A stretch of 64,000 nt of DNA from Malurus cyaneus samueli (GCA_009741485.1 CM019220.1:1761074-1825073); one strand, 5' to 3'. Counted from the stretch's first letter, positions 45,801-59,343 are shown. The notes: generated by a model not told the origin, from the letters alone. Translations and numbers: made by a program.

Positions 45801-46078
45801 TGCATGGTCTGGTTTGGAAGGGACATTAAAATCATCCAGTTCCACCCCTACCATGGTCAGGGACACTTTCCACTCATCCCAGCTGGTTCCAAGACCCATC
45901 CAAATTAGTCTTGAACACTTCCAGGGATTCAGGGGCAGCCTCAGCTTTTCTGGGCACCCTGAGAAGCCTCCCTACCCTCACAGGGAAGGATTTTTTCCAT
46001 ACATCCAACCTAAATTTTTCCTCTTGCAGTCTGAACCCAGCACTCCTTCTCTTGTCACCACATTCCTGATGAAAAGTC
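45801..46078 (-). mobile_element. CR1 LINE 3' fragment, about 280 bp
   Basis: The plus strand runs 'tggtctggtttggaagggacattaaaatcatccagttccacccctacc', 'cagggacactttccactcatcccag', 'cacttccagggattcaggggcagcctcagc', 'ccctaccctcacagggaaggatttt' and 'catccaacctaaatttttcctcttgcag'. It is reversed and lacks the outermost terminal repeat. It has the same orientation as, and close relatedness to, the copy at 44283-44569. Confidence 0.95.
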
Positions 46079-47242
46079 CCAGATCTGGGTGATTTTGGAG
46101 CCCAGCCCTCTTGCCTGCCATGCAGAGATGGAAATAACCATCACATTTCTTAAAAACACTCACATCTCACCACATTCAGCTCCAAGCCCCAGCTCCTTCC
46201 ACCTTGCCTACTTTAATAAACGCTCGTGGCACTCAATAAAATTAAAACATCAGTGAACAAAACAGATCCGTATGAATTTTTCCCCAGGGGTTTAGGAATG
46301 GAGAGGAAGCACATCTGGTACAGGAGAGCTGTGCTGTTAACCATGCTCAGATGCCCCATTATAGGTGAGCACAGTGATATTCCCATTTATCTGCAATGTA
46401 CCTGAATGCTCCTTGGATCAAAGCCTGGGGAAGGCAAAGGAAAAGACTGGAAAGTGTGAAAGTCCACTCAAAAAGAGATGGCAGCTTCCAGATGTGATCA
46501 CTGTGGTGGGGAAGTACTGGATTTGCTGGGAATTACCGAAGACAAACGCGGTGAGAATTTCTTTGGGGAGGATGTGAGGGGAAAGCACGCCCCGAGAAAG
46601 AGGAGCAGATGCATCTTTCAAGCTCACTATTCCTCATGCCTCTAACTTCACATGCCCTTTACACAGCCTTCTACTAATTTTTCTACACTGATAATCTATA
46701 GAACCTAATTACACCAAGTCTAAAAAAGCTCCTTCCACGAAAGGCATAATGCTGATATCTGAGTCACGAGCACAGTTAATGTAATCTAACACATATTGCG
46801 GGAACCTACTGCACACAGATATTACCAATTAGCACATGATTTTAACAATCAACATTCATGCAATTAATAGAACACTTCATATTCCTTCTAATTTTGAGCT
46901 CTGCATGAGCATATGTTATCATGACGGAATGTGGGATCATTTATTTATACTGGAAGCGAGGCACCACACAGAAAGCAGAGATGCTGAAAGTTAGCCTGGA
47001 AGTGAAACAGGCTCAGCTTTGCATTGAGGAAAGGATATTATCAGCCTGACTTCGAAAAGTTGAACCTTTACTTTGCCTTCTTGTTGATCCTGGCTGGTAG
47101 GGAAACTTCTGGGAAGGAAACTGTGTCCTGATTGCAGCGGGGGAGTAAAACAATCAGTTCATCAAGAAGTGTTTCCCTCTAAAACTGAAAACGATCACAT
47201 AATCAATGTTATAATTCAAAAAAAAAAGGAAATGTATCTTGC
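46079..47242. other. Unique sequence, AT-rich regulatory-like second half
   Basis: From 46680 to 46960 the DNA is repeat-free and rich in TAAT words ('agatattaccaattagcacatgattttaacaatc', 'catgcaattaatagaacac') and resembles conserved noncoding DNA. No gene was recognised. Confidence 0.4.
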
Positions 47243-47288
47243 TTATATATATATATATAATATTATATATATATTAATATATATATAA
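47243..47288. repeat. (TA)n palindromic microsatellite
   Basis: Alternating TA with two interruptions ('taatatta', 'ttaa') makes about 45 bp of self-complementary sequence that could extrude as a cruciform. Confidence 0.95.
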
Positions 47289-49671
47289 AATTTTATTCAA
47301 AGATAATAGCTGAGCACCTTGTTTCCCATAAAAAATATATTATTTTACTTTACTGTGAATGTGGAAGAATCATTATACTTATAGGGCAGATGAAGGTCTG
47401 AGGCATACAGAGATTAAACCCAGATCCCCACAGCAATTTAGCCACCCACTTACATTGAATTCCACAGGATTTAGGGGTTTGATACCTTTAGGATCCAGTC
47501 CTGTCTATTTTCCTGGCAGCAGAGGCAGCAGGGAGGTGAATGCCTGTTTCTCAGTGGTTTCCAGCCTACCTTACCTGTGTCTCTCTTCTTCCTCCTTGCT
47601 TCTGACATCAGTAAGAAGCAATGAAACCTTCCTTTAATTACTGAAGCTGTAGATAAATGTGTTACTGGCTCATTAAGGTGATGAGCTGCTTGGTAAAGAA
47701 GGTGTTTTTTACACACAGATGCAAGGACTCACGCTGCTCTGCTGCAGTGGTTGGAGCTGATGCATTCCCTGTCTGTCTCTGAGAAGGAGAACGTCAAAAC
47801 ACCGGGACTGTGCGAGCCTTGGCTTCAGAGCATCCCCACATCTCCAGCTGCCTGGTGACAGAGATGTGGTTCCTGCCACTGGAGATGTCCCAGCAGGACT
47901 GCACAGCCTGACACAACCTTCAGGAGCTCCTCCTGGGGGCTGGAGTGCACATGGGTGCCACACCAGCATCCCACCACTCCGACCTTCCCTGCAGTTTGGG
48001 AAGATCTGTCCTCTGCTCCTGCTCTCAATAGGTTTTGGAGAATGTGACAAGAGCTGCTGTCACCAGGGAATCCCTTTCCACTTGCAGTGGGAGCTGCTGG
48101 CTGTCCCCTCTTTGCCTTTCCAGTGGGTCAGGAACAGCATCAGATCCCTTTGGGTTTTTTTTTGGGAGGATATCCAAGCCCAGCGTGCAGGGAACCCTCT
48201 CCAGCAGCAGGTACTAGAGCAGCTGTAGAGCTGCAGATGTCAACTCTAAATCATTGTGTCTTTCCCTCCTTCAGGACAAGCTCCTGAGAGGATTTGGTTT
48301 ACCACACGTCTGGCGGGTATTTATGAGCAGGAGAAAAGCAGCCATTCTCTGGGTACGACTGTATTTCTAAAAAATGCCAGAGGAGTATTTATGCCTCCTC
48401 TTTGCTGTCTGCCCCCATCAAGGGAGCCTTCACAGGGACAATCCCCTCTTGGGCTGCTGCTGCTTCAAACAAGGACAGATTTAAAGAAAAGAGAGATTCC
48501 ACTGGTGGCTGCACCTGTGGTGTTTATCTCAAGGGATCCCCAGCCCAATTTTGGTAAAATGAGGCAGCGAACCCTCTGAAAGTCAGTGTCTGGTTGTGCA
48601 AAATGCACACTCAGAAATAAGGATGCAATTCAGTCAGTCTGGATTTCCATGACGACCAGGGGAGATGCACAGCTGTAGAAGGATAAGAGGGGGGGAAAAG
48701 AAAGGTCTCAAATTCAGTTTGCCTGAGGTAACTTGAGTGAAGGTAATAGAGCATCACGAGTGGCACTGGCAGGGAGGTAAACTAAGCATAATGGTTTTTA
48801 CACTGACTAAATACATTAGCAATGGCCTTCCTGCCAAAAAGAAATCTAGAGATACTTTTTTTCCACCAATGTCTTCAGTAAACTTCCATTTTTCTTAACC
48901 ATTATTTTTACTGAAGGCTTTACTGCACAAAGAATCCAGGGGGGACAGGAAATCATGTAACGGTGCAGGTTGGGGAATTCTCTAAAAATACGTAACCATG
49001 GCACCCTTGTCATTACCAATCAAGTGTTCTTGATAAAAAGTAAAGTAATTAGCCTTTGAGAGGAGCATAAAGCTAATTAAAAATGACAACTTAGTCATCT
49101 CAACAAACAACAGCACAGAATCAGTCCAGAGCTCTATAACACAACATGATAACCCGACCTGCCACAGCCACTTGCCTTCGACCCCTTACAAGAAATCACA
49201 GTTTGTGAAACTTTGCAAACCTCCTCCTTCACTGAAAAAATTTAGATTTGTCTCATCTGCCATTAAATGTTCTGTTCCCTGAGTTCCTTCATCCTTTTCT
49301 AAGGCTTTGCCCATCTATCAGGAATTTTTGTAAGTGAAATGATGGAAAATCGTGTAGTCTCCTAAAAGGAGATGACAAAATGTGAAGCACGAACATATGC
49401 ATTGTCAGAAAAATTCACAAGTTGCAGATGAGTTGAGTCTCATAACAAAGTTACTTGCTCAGAATTTATAAATAATAACCAGAAACAAAAAAGAAACCAC
49501 TGGTCTCTCACTTGTAGTGCAATTGGGGTTCTGTCCTCTTGTAGGTGGTAAAGACAAAATATTGTGGTATTGTATATTATCTATATAATTAAATACATTG
49601 ACTGCAGCCAGCAACCCACAGCACTGCATTCCTTAAAGCTGAGGGCTCATTCTCTTTAAAAATCAGAATTA
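47289..49671. other. Unique sequence, no gene recognised
   Basis: GC-richer from 47700 to 48560, with overlapping frames up to 120 codons on both strands that lack domains, then AT-rich and repeat-free from 48760 to 49640. No mobile element was recognised across this 2.3 kb. Confidence 0.4.
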
Positions 49672-49740
49672 TGGAATCATAGAATCATTAAGATTGGGGA
49701 CAACCTCTGAGCTCATCAAGCCCACCCATTACCCAAATAA
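49672..49740 (-). mobile_element. CR1-like terminal stub
   Basis: 'ggaatcatagaatcattaagattggggacaacctctgagctcatcaagccc' is the reversed end of the same CR1 subfamily seen at 40421-40468. About 65 bp survive. Confidence 0.85.
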
Positions 49741-52493
49741 TGCTGAAATTCCCTAATCTGAGGTGAGCGCACAGCAGAGCTCCCGTGAAGTTTTGACACA
49801 GCTCCTGAGCTCATACTCACAGGGTTGGGTGTAAAAAGGATAAATCAGTTCTGTGATGGGCCAAACCCAAACACTGGCACCTCAACAGGTCCTGCTGGGT
49901 GATGCTGATCCTTCATCACACCCACAGACCTTCTTCGAGCATGCAGGAAGTGGAGATTTTATCCTCGAAATAAGGATTGGCTGGAATAGCAAAAGAGGTA
50001 GAAGAGATTATGGTTAGGTTTTGAATATCCCACGCTAATCTTTGACTATATTTTCAGTTCCTTCTTGCTGGGAAGGTCAGAACAGGGACTTAGAGAAGGC
50101 CTGAGGCTGCTGAGACACAACTCATAGGAAGCATCCGTGAAACAGAAAGATTGCAACGCAGTGCAAGAAGTGAAAACTTAAGCTCCTTTGACTTACAGTA
50201 TAAATGAATATATGAGAGGGTAAAATACTTACAGATGTGTATCTAGACCAAATAAAAAAGGCCTTGCAGAGACAGAGAAAATACATATTCTCTTGTGCTG
50301 CACCGCTTCCACTCTTCAGAAAGCTTGAAGCAGGAATAAAATGTTTGCTTACATTCTGAATAAATGTTGGATGAAAAGAAATTCTGAGCAGCCGTGAGCT
50401 AGATAAAGACCTTGATCCTGCTCTGTGATGCTTGGTAAGACTCAGCTCAGGAAGGCCAGCTCTGGCTTAGGGCAGGGAGCTCCCTAAGCCTCGTCCACAG
50501 CCGGTGGAGAGTGGGATCATCCATCCCAACCCATGGAAGCAGACCAAGGTACACAGGCTGAACATCCTAGGCTGGGATCCCAAACCTACAGATCTGCACC
50601 TCTTCCTAATTATTCATTAGCCAAATGTAACAATAACAAATATAACAATGTCAGACAACCTTCCTGATCCCTGATTTATGGGCTTTTCATTTAAAACATT
50701 TTCAGGGTCAAATATTCCTCCAGCATTGTGAATTCAATGCAGTTTTGGGTTATTGCAGTTTGTTTTTTTCAATCCTTTAAAGGGTTTCTCAAAGGTGTTT
50801 GTAAAGATTTGTGCCTGCCTTAGCCCTGTTTTCTCTAAAAAAGTTTTTTAAAGGCCTTAGAGGAAATGCAGTTTCTTTTCAGACGCCTGCAGGACAAGCA
50901 GGTGTTTGGGTCTCAGACTCCTGCACGTTACAGGACATCAGGGAAGATAAGAGAAGTGCTGCTTTTCTCTTCCTTTTCTTCTTTCCCCAAGCAAAAATAA
51001 AGTTTTACGGGGATGAGGTAGCGATCTACAACACCTGCAAGGAGCAAGCATCCACTTGATCTTTTGACACGGCATTTCCAAGGGTAGGGATGGTGGAGAT
51101 GAAAATGAGGTATTTGTCCATCAAGAAAAGCAGAAAAGAGTAAAATCTCCACTTGCTCTTGGACCTCTCTTCAGATCAACAAGCCCTTAAACTTAACTCC
51201 AAGTTTAACCTGGAGGAAGAGATGGAAAAAATACTCTGCAGGAACAAGACTGTGTTGGCAGTGGAGAGCATTCGGTGTTCTAATAGTTCTTTTTCCAGCT
51301 CTGATTTCTTTGATACTATTTATAAAAAGGAAGGAAAAATGATGGGCCACTCCAAATGAATTTGTACCATAAAGCAACAGCAAACAGCAGAATTGGCCCT
51401 TTAAGGGTTGTGTGGAGAGAGGGAAGGGCTAATAATGTACCTTTCCTGGTCCTAGGCTATGTTTATCTCCCTTATTTATTTAAAAGCAAATCAAAATACT
51501 TTTAAGCCAGTCAGCTGGTTCCAAATTTAGGAACAATTGAACAAAGAGGAATCTGCTAATTCCAGATGGAGTGCATACAGTCCCTTGGCACTTATTACTT
51601 ACCAAATGTTTCAGAAAGCAAACACATGACCTAAAGGATTTCGTGAGTGTGGGGTCCTCAAAAAAGCTTTTAACAAGTCATGTATTTCCAACCGTATTTA
51701 CTTTACCCACACACAAACTCCCATTTCATTTTCCTTTCTTTATTTTTTTATATCTTTTTTAAGGTGGACAATGCTGCCTTTAAAGATTATTCATGGATGA
51801 TTCAGTTATCCCATAAGGGCAGGAGCTCTCAAGGTGTCTCCTTTGAAAGAACTCAGCTGTGGAGCATCTGCTCCCTGCCAGGGCCACATTCCCTGGTGGG
51901 TGCAGGTGTTTTGCTCAAGAGGGATCCTCCTGCCCAGAGGTGCAGGAAATGGGCACCCACAGATGGTTTCTCATCTCAAAATACTTTTCTGTTGTGGTTT
52001 TTTTCATTTTAAATCTGGTCCTTTGCACAGCAGAGTTGTCCTAACTCCAGCATCCTGCATGGGAGCACCGATGTTGCAGCACACCTCTAGGCAAATTAAT
52101 AGAGATTATTTTTGTATGCCTTTCGTATTCATTACCGAGGTGTTTTAAATTAATTTAGTAGGAAAATGAGCCTAATGAATGCAACTTGGAATTTTTTTAG
52201 GGAGTATTATATTCCATTATTATAATTGTTTCCTCCCCAAATTAAACACTTCGGGGGAAGAATAAAGTGGAAATTCTTGGTTTTCGAGGCAGTTTGATGA
52301 AAATTAGTGATTTTTCAGCAGCTCCCCTACCCCAGGAGCACAGAGGTGCCAGTGATGTTGCCATCTGTGTCTTTCCCAAACCTCTGGAGTCAGAGGCACG
52401 TGTAGGTCCCTGTGTGCAACAATCCCAGCTGGGTGACAGCTTTGGGATATCTGCACTAAACCCCTTCAGTCTGAGAGGGTGGAAAGGTTTCAT
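49741..52493. other. Unique sequence, no gene recognised
   Basis: Repeat-poor. The 52090-52260 stretch ('ctaggcaaattaatagagattatttttg', 'taaattaatttagtagg') is regulatory-like in texture. Short frames have no domains. Confidence 0.4.
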
Positions 52494-52546
52494 TTCTGTT
52501 CTAGGGGACAATTTTCTTTTCACTTCTGTTCTAGGGGACAATTTTC
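52494..52546 (+). repeat. Perfect 23-bp direct repeat, 30-bp period
   Basis: The 23-mer beginning ttctgttctagggg and ending caattttc occurs at 52494-52516 and again at 52524-52546 without a mismatch. The minus-strand frame therefore repeats LSPRTE. It looks like a recent local duplication or replication slippage. Confidence 0.95.
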
Positions 52547-54799
52547 ATAACACTGACTACAAAAAGTTCATGATTTCTGCTGTTGATTCTTTTCTGTGGG
52601 AGGGATGACCCTGATCCTGCAAGAGGGGCAGAATCAAAGAGAGCATAGCAAAATACTTAATAAGCATTTAATTATCAATTGAGGTGACTTTTTTTTTTTT
52701 ATTCTTGCCTTCAATATACTAGCAATATGTCTTTTCTTAAAAACCAAGCTGTTTCTTATGGCTCTCAAAGGTAAAACAATCTAAAGGCAGTGAGTTGTGA
52801 TTAGAGACTGAAAAGGGAAATAACTTTCCATGATGTTATAAGCAGGTAAATGTAACTTATTCTTGAGTTTTCCACAAATGATACCTCTTTCCTTTAAACT
52901 TTTTAATCTATTTTTTTCCCTCTAACTCCTATTTTAATAACCTTCCTTCCAGTTACGCCGCAACCCTTCCCTTTGGACTTCTGTGGTTGTCATTTTTTCA
53001 CAGCCACAGACTCAGCCCAGAGAGAAACTGAGGGCAAACATTGTTATTTCAATTTGAGTATCTACAAGGTGAAATTTATCTGCTGACAAAGACTCTCTTT
53101 GTTCAGGAACTCTTCTCTAACTGTGTGCAGCGTGATAGTCCCCAAAGTTTTCCTACTGTTGGCATTTCCCTGCAAATCCTTAAGCTGCAGCGGCAAACTC
53201 AGCCCAACACGTTATTTTACATTTTTAACTGAAATGCTTTTTGTTTTTATTTTAATGAATCCCCTAACTCCAAGTTTAATTAAACTCATGTTTTTTAATT
53301 AATTACCAACAAATGCAAATAAGGCAAACTACACAAACATGTATTCACCGTTCCCTGATAGATACGTGGGGTTTCTTTAATCCTGAAGTGTCAGGATTTA
53401 AAAATCTGAAAGTCTTGAGGGTTACAACCCAAAAATTCTTTTCATTTGGGGCTTTATGAGAATATTTTAGTAGTGTATGACAGGGAGCTAGTCTGCTTAA
53501 AGGAGCAGAAAGCAAACTGCAGGTTCTTTAGCTTTGCTCATGTTATTCTCACTAAACAGCAGCGACACTCAGCAGATTTGGGCCTGTGCATAACATTATT
53601 ATAAGACAAAAAAAGCAGAATACAAGAATTTCATAGAATCACCGTTGTGTTCAGCTTTTCTAAATGCTGGCAAATGTGGGTTCATGAAATGCTCTCTCTG
53701 GTTGTTTGAGTGCAGATAAAATAGCAATCCTAAATGAAACACGAAAGTACAAGCAGCAAAATCAAAAGCTTGAAGCCCAGGAACCCCAAATTTAAGACCT
53801 GTAATATAATTGTCCTTAAAAATTAGAAACTGTAAGGCCAAAACACAATTGAATTACTTTTTTGTACTATAAAAATATTGCTCTCAGGAGCAAATATTTC
53901 AATATCTCATGAAATATTACTCTGTACAGTAATATTTAAATATAAATTTCTCTGATCACTTTCTCCAACCTAAACCCTGCAAAAGGCAGCCTGTCCCGAA
54001 GACGTGGGATTATTTAAATAATTAAAGCAAGCAGGAATATTTGTTCCTGCTCCCTTCATAGGCCTGACACAGATGAATTTGGCTGTGTCCACATGTCTAG
54101 TTCAGCTCGATCTCACAGTCCCAGGATGACCTGAATGCACGCACAGAGATCTTGAATTTGCTTAAAACCCAAGCCCAGAGCTTGAGCTCTGGCCTGTCTG
54201 GATCCCAGCCCAGAGTCCTGGCCCTGGACACCCTGGACATGAAGTAAAGCCAGCACTGGAGTGCTCAGCAGTTCCCTGGATATTTTGTTATTTTCCCCTC
54301 AATCAACAGGTAAGAGCTGTTTTTCCTACTTGGAAAAAGGGTTTTCTTATTTACAATAGAACCACAGACATATGGAAAATAAATTCTGCAAGTGTTTGCA
54401 AGCATTCATGTCTCCACTACTTTTTAATAGTAATTTTTTTATTATATCTAGGGCTTTATACATTTGTATATCTATATATTTTATATCTTTTCATAAATTT
54501 TATTTTTTTATACACACACCCAGCTCTCTATGCACATACCCACAGAACTTCTTCTACTTCTCCCTATCCAAAACAAAAGGCAGATTTCTCCATCCTTCAC
54601 TACAGGCTGGGGAGAACAGATCAAACTAAACCACCTTTACCTTCATAAAGAGGTTTTCTGCCCCCTAAAATGCAAAATGTGAATGGACAAATCTTTTGCG
54701 CCTCTTTTCCCACCAGAAGGGCAAATAAACAACTTAGAAGGGAAATGAACAGCTTTGAGACCTGCCTCCATAGATAACTTTTGCACTATTTGGAGTTTT
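52547..54799. other. Unique AT-rich sequence, no gene recognised
   Basis: Contains an octamer ATGCAAAT (53313-53320) beside 'ttttttaattaattacc', AT-rich repeat-free DNA from 53200 to 54000, and TA-rich DNA at 54420-54520. No mobile element was recognised. Confidence 0.4.
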
Positions 54800-54865
54800 T
54801 TCAGCTCTCTGTCCCTCCGTTTCCCCAGATGAAAAATGGGAATAAGCCACCCCTAACGATCTTAT
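54800..54865 (+). mobile_element. Ancient MIR-like core relic
   Basis: 'cagctctctgtccctccgtttccccagatgaaaaatgggaataa' matches the conserved core 'acctctctgtgcctcagtttccccatctgtaaaatggggataa' shared by MIR and related amniote retroposons. Only about 65 bp is recognisable. Confidence 0.7.
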
Positions 54866-56886
54866 GCAGAAATGTAATTATGTTTAGCTTATCTAATTGA
54901 TGTATTTTGAGGAGCTTGGGTAAAAGATGTCATATGTGCAAAGCTATTTGTTGTGTTTAGAGATATTTGTCCTCCCATCCTTGGGAAAATTCCTCACGTT
55001 CCCTGTCCTGCTGCACTCAGAAACGATCCTATCTTGATTGCTTTCCAGTAACCCAGTGTCAAAAATAATCAGGAATAGGCACGAGAAAGCACAAGAGTGT
55101 TCTGTGGAAGGCTGTGAATCCAGAGGCTCCTCCTCCCTCTCCTTGTCCAGTCTAAACACATGCAATCCTTTGGAAATAACAAATAAATAATTAAACCAGC
55201 AGGGCAATGGCCACTCGTCTCCCAAACAGTTCCTGTAACGCGATAGTCCTCGAGCAGCCGTGCAAGATTTATCATCAGAACTTCAAGGCTTGACAAAGTC
55301 TTTAAAATATCCCACATCCCTCCAGACAGCCCTTCCAAAACAATGAGGAAATAAAGATATTCCCTCTTTTGCTCTTTCCCGGTTTCCTTCCAGCCCACAG
55401 GTTGGCGAGAGGCGCTGGGACCATCAAAGCCAGCTTCGGCAAAAAGGGGTTTTCCTTCCTTAAGAAATATTGCAAACAGAAGATTCCCATGTTTGAAAGG
55501 TCAGAGGAAAAAAACATAATGCACTCATGAAGAGACAACCTCATTAATCCTGTTGTTCTTGGCCCAGTCAATAGAAGAAACATAAATGCTGTCAACGCTG
55601 TGCTGCTAGATAAAGGATAAAAAGTGGGAATGAAATGTTTTACTGCAAGGACTTCTCTTATGGTTTGAGAACGTTTCTGGAAATAACCTGAGCTGAGAAA
55701 ATGTTCCCTAGGAGGAATACATTCTGTGGGAAACTGTGTGGAAGATAAAGTTTGGTCAGTGACCTTCTCACTATCCTCTAATCACACAGCACACACTGCT
55801 CCAAAGAGAAAAAAAAAGGGATACTGTGCAGCTAGAGACACTTTACCTTCTCCACATTACATGAATTGAAGTGGAAAACACAAGAGTATCATAAATCTCT
55901 ATTTCATGCTTTCGGATACTGTAGTGAAATAATAACCCACTGTAACTCACCAGGGGAAAAAAAGTGACTTTTGGTTTAGGGCACTGCAATAACATCAACC
56001 GTGATCCACCTTCCGTGAGCATAAAAACAAATGACTGGAAGTGGCTGAAAGGGGAACTTGCCTTTTCATCTGTGCAACGTTAGAAATGGAGAAAGAGCAT
56101 TTCTCATCCAGAAGCTGGGATGACAGAGAGAGGGAAGGTGTGAGGCCAGACCTCTCCTGTGCAGGCAGCTCCCAGGGACGAGGCAGGAAAGCTCCCTTTA
56201 AATACTCACATGTTAACGCAGCAGCAGCAGCACTCAAACACTGTATCTGCACAGACACAGAGAGCAAATATTGGCTCATGTGGTTCCTCCTGGGAAGATT
56301 AGGGAGACATCAAATAAGGATGTCCCCAGCGCTCTGCATGCAGGGAGGGCATTGGAAAACTCCCACCTTTAGATATTTGTGGGGAATATTGCTTTTCCCT
56401 TTCCTTTTCATTTTTTTCATTTGTCCTTTGGAAAGAGAATTACTGTAATTACTGTCTCCAAAAGGTGGTTATTTGAAGGCTGGTGTTACACGCACAGAAA
56501 TGTCAGAGCTTTTTTGGTTTGTGCAGCACGAATCCTCGGGAATGCAGTGTGATCTTCCTGAAATGGCATTACTGGGGTAATGCCACAGCACAGAAGTTGG
56601 GTAAATATTTTCCTTGTGCTCATCAGTGACTGGCTGTTGACAAATGCACTACCTAGAGCAGTAATGCAGGGTAATGATGTCATTACTGGGGGATAAACAT
56701 CGCAGCTGCCATGCGTGCCTATGGTTGCTGCAAAACAGAGATGAGCGTGAATCCGTTTGTGTACTCCACATCTTTAGAATATTTCACTAATCATCACAGA
56801 AATAATTGCAGGAGTGATGTCTAGACTTTAAAAAAAAAACCCCAGACACAGGCAAATCTGAACTGCTAAAGCTCAAAGTGACCTTT

Positions 56887-56888
<2 letters not shown>
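54866..56888. other. Unique sequence, no gene recognised
   Basis: The minus-strand frames at 54944-55595 and the opposing 94- and 135-codon frames near 56000-56450 have no recognisable domains. No repeat was seen apart from short A-runs. Confidence 0.4.
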
Positions 56889-56925
<37 letters not shown>

Positions 56926-56931
56926 GTTTTA
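56889..56931 (+). repeat. Poly(T) tract, 43 nt
   Basis: The longest homopolymer in the window. No retroposon body adjoins it. The poly-Lys minus-strand frame that starts inside it is an artefact. Confidence 0.97.
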
Positions 56932-59343
56932 CAGATAAAGGAGGGACTGGACAAAATGAAATATCTTTGTGTCTTTGTCCCAATGGGACATGGAACAGCG
57001 AGGGTGCAGTAAGATATTCTCTGATTTTACTTCCATCCATCTGGAAACAAGAACTACCAGAAGTCTGACAAGGATGCCTGATCTCCAGCCAGATTTCTAG
57101 AAATGTTAATAAGAGTTTCTTATTCAAAAAAAACACCTTCACAACTTCTTAATCACCAAGAAGAGAACCTCAGATGTCTCGTCAGCTCCCACAATTACTC
57201 CTGGAAAAAGACCAAGAAGTGCCTTGCAGAATTCTCCTGCTACCAAACCTGTGTGTGTGTGTGTAACCAAAGCTACAAAAATCAAATAATAGAGATATAT
57301 CATCCATACACAATATAATGTGGATAAGTACAGAACAGGAATAAAACCTTTCAGAAAAACTTCAAGAGATGGACAGAAGGGAACAGCAACACAACGAATT
57401 TTCCCTTGACAGCTTCATTCAAAATAAATTTCTGTATTTAAGAGTATTAATTTATGTGTTTGAGATTTCGCTTTGCTATCCTCTTAGAGCTGTAAGCCAG
57501 GAACATCTCAGAGACTCACAGAGGATGCAGGAGCATTTCCAGTGCTTTGGTCAGGTACCTGTCAGCTGCAAAACGAGCTCAGGACCACACAGGACCTGCA
57601 GAGGCTTTAGGGGGTGGTTTATGGCAATACCAGAGAGTCACCAGCAGAATTTTCTTGCTCCATTTTGTGCAGTGCAACTTAATGGCGTTATCGACATCCT
57701 CTGTGATATACATCCTGTGATCAGTGCAATTACTGCATGTCATCACCGCTGTAAATTTACCCAGCCTGAAACCATTTTAAACTTAAACTGCATACTTAAG
57801 AACTACTATCCACCTCCTCTTTGTAAATTAGCTGTATGATTTATCTGTGGGAACCATTTCAAAAAGTATACATTCAGAAACACATATACCACATGATGTC
57901 TTTTCCATATGGCATCTCATAATTATTTTGCTGTGTGTGAACATGATGAAAACAGTTTCATAATTCTCTAAGGGTTAGGGTAAATTATTTCAATTAGACA
58001 TATCTCAGAGCAAACATTACCTTAGGGTTTATTAATAATAGTACCTGAGAAGGAACAGCTGCCTTTTAAGCAGTGAGAGCTGTCAGCTTCTCACTGCCCC
58101 CCTGTAGCACCCCTTTTGTGACTCAAAAAAAATGGTCGATTTTCTCATGCTTTACCTAAACAGAGAACTTGGCAGCAGAGACCTGGTTGTAATCCTCAGC
58201 AAGGGAGCGGGTGGGTGGATTTTTTTTTTCTCTATAAACTCTTGTATAAACCACACCAGTCTCCTGGTATTTATTTTGTGTAATGTTGGAAATCATACAC
58301 AGATCCAACAAGCCATGTAAAGGAGTTTTGTAACTTCCTGAAACCCTTTCAGGCAAAATCTTTTCTCCAACAGCAGTCCCAGGTTGTCAGGATAATATCA
58401 TCATTTTTTTTAAGGGCAAGGTTCCTCAACTGCTTGTAATAGGATAGCTTTGAAAAGATGAAATGCAAATCTAAATTAGATCAGCTAATTATTAGGGATT
58501 GCTATTGGAATTATTAAAAAGAAAATTAGCTCCATTGTCAGAGTGTATGGACTGTTTTGCAAGCACAGGGATCACAGGCACCTTGCCTTGCAGATTTCTG
58601 AGCTGTGTTCCTCCTTTATATATTAAAACTGTAAAATGATGTGCATTGATTTTGAATGACCAGTTCGGTGGTGTGGTGACACCCTCCGCACAGGGCAGCA
58701 CACCTGCTTTGATTCTCCACACAAGTGCTTCTCCCTCTTTGCAAGGAATACCTCAATTTAACACATAAATGCCTAAGAATCCGTGTAAACCCCAAAAATC
58801 TGAAGCAGAAGTGTGCAGAGAGAGCCAGCCAGGGAACAGGCACAGCAAATCCCTGGCTTTCCTCACCCTCCACGGCATGCAAAGGGATGAGTGAACTGAC
58901 CCTGAATGCACAGCCACCAAAGCTGGGTTGAAAAAAGGGACAGAGTTAGGTCTGTTGGCTAATAAATAATGCAGGTGCAATCTCACAGAGGGCTGCTGTG
59001 ACTGAACTCTCCTTACAACCTGTGGGCTGGAGGAAAAGGGCTGTGGAGCTGCAGCTCTCAGTTGGAGAGTGGGAGGTGAGGGCATCACCCCCCAAATCTG
59101 CTCACCCCAGCCTCAGGCATGGGAGAGGGATGGAGCAATCAGTATGGGAAAAGCAAAAATTTAAACTGGAGTACCTCTAGTAAGAGAAATCTTAGTCAGC
59201 TTTCAAATTGTTATGTTAGAAAAATTATTATATTAGAAATCAGTTCTTACCTTGGCTACCAGTCTTTGATCCAGCTTGTGTGCCTGTGGAGAGTGGGATT
59301 CACAGTAATTTAATTTATCAATTCCAGTACAAATATAGACACC
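56932..59343. other. Unique sequence, no gene recognised
   Basis: The longest plus-strand frame (57369-57839, 156 codons) has mixed composition but no domain, no promoter and no clear splice border. A (GT)7 stretch lies near 57249. The part from 57840 to 58060 is AT-rich and repeat-free. Confidence 0.4.

Noticed and set aside
53625..53655. 'tcatagaatcaccgttgtgttcag' resembling a CR1 terminus
   Set aside because: The match ends after about 14 bases and no other CR1 landmark follows.
57369..57839. 156-codon plus-strand frame
   Set aside because: Composition is mixed but there is no domain, no start context or splice borders, and no independent support; a chance frame is likelier.
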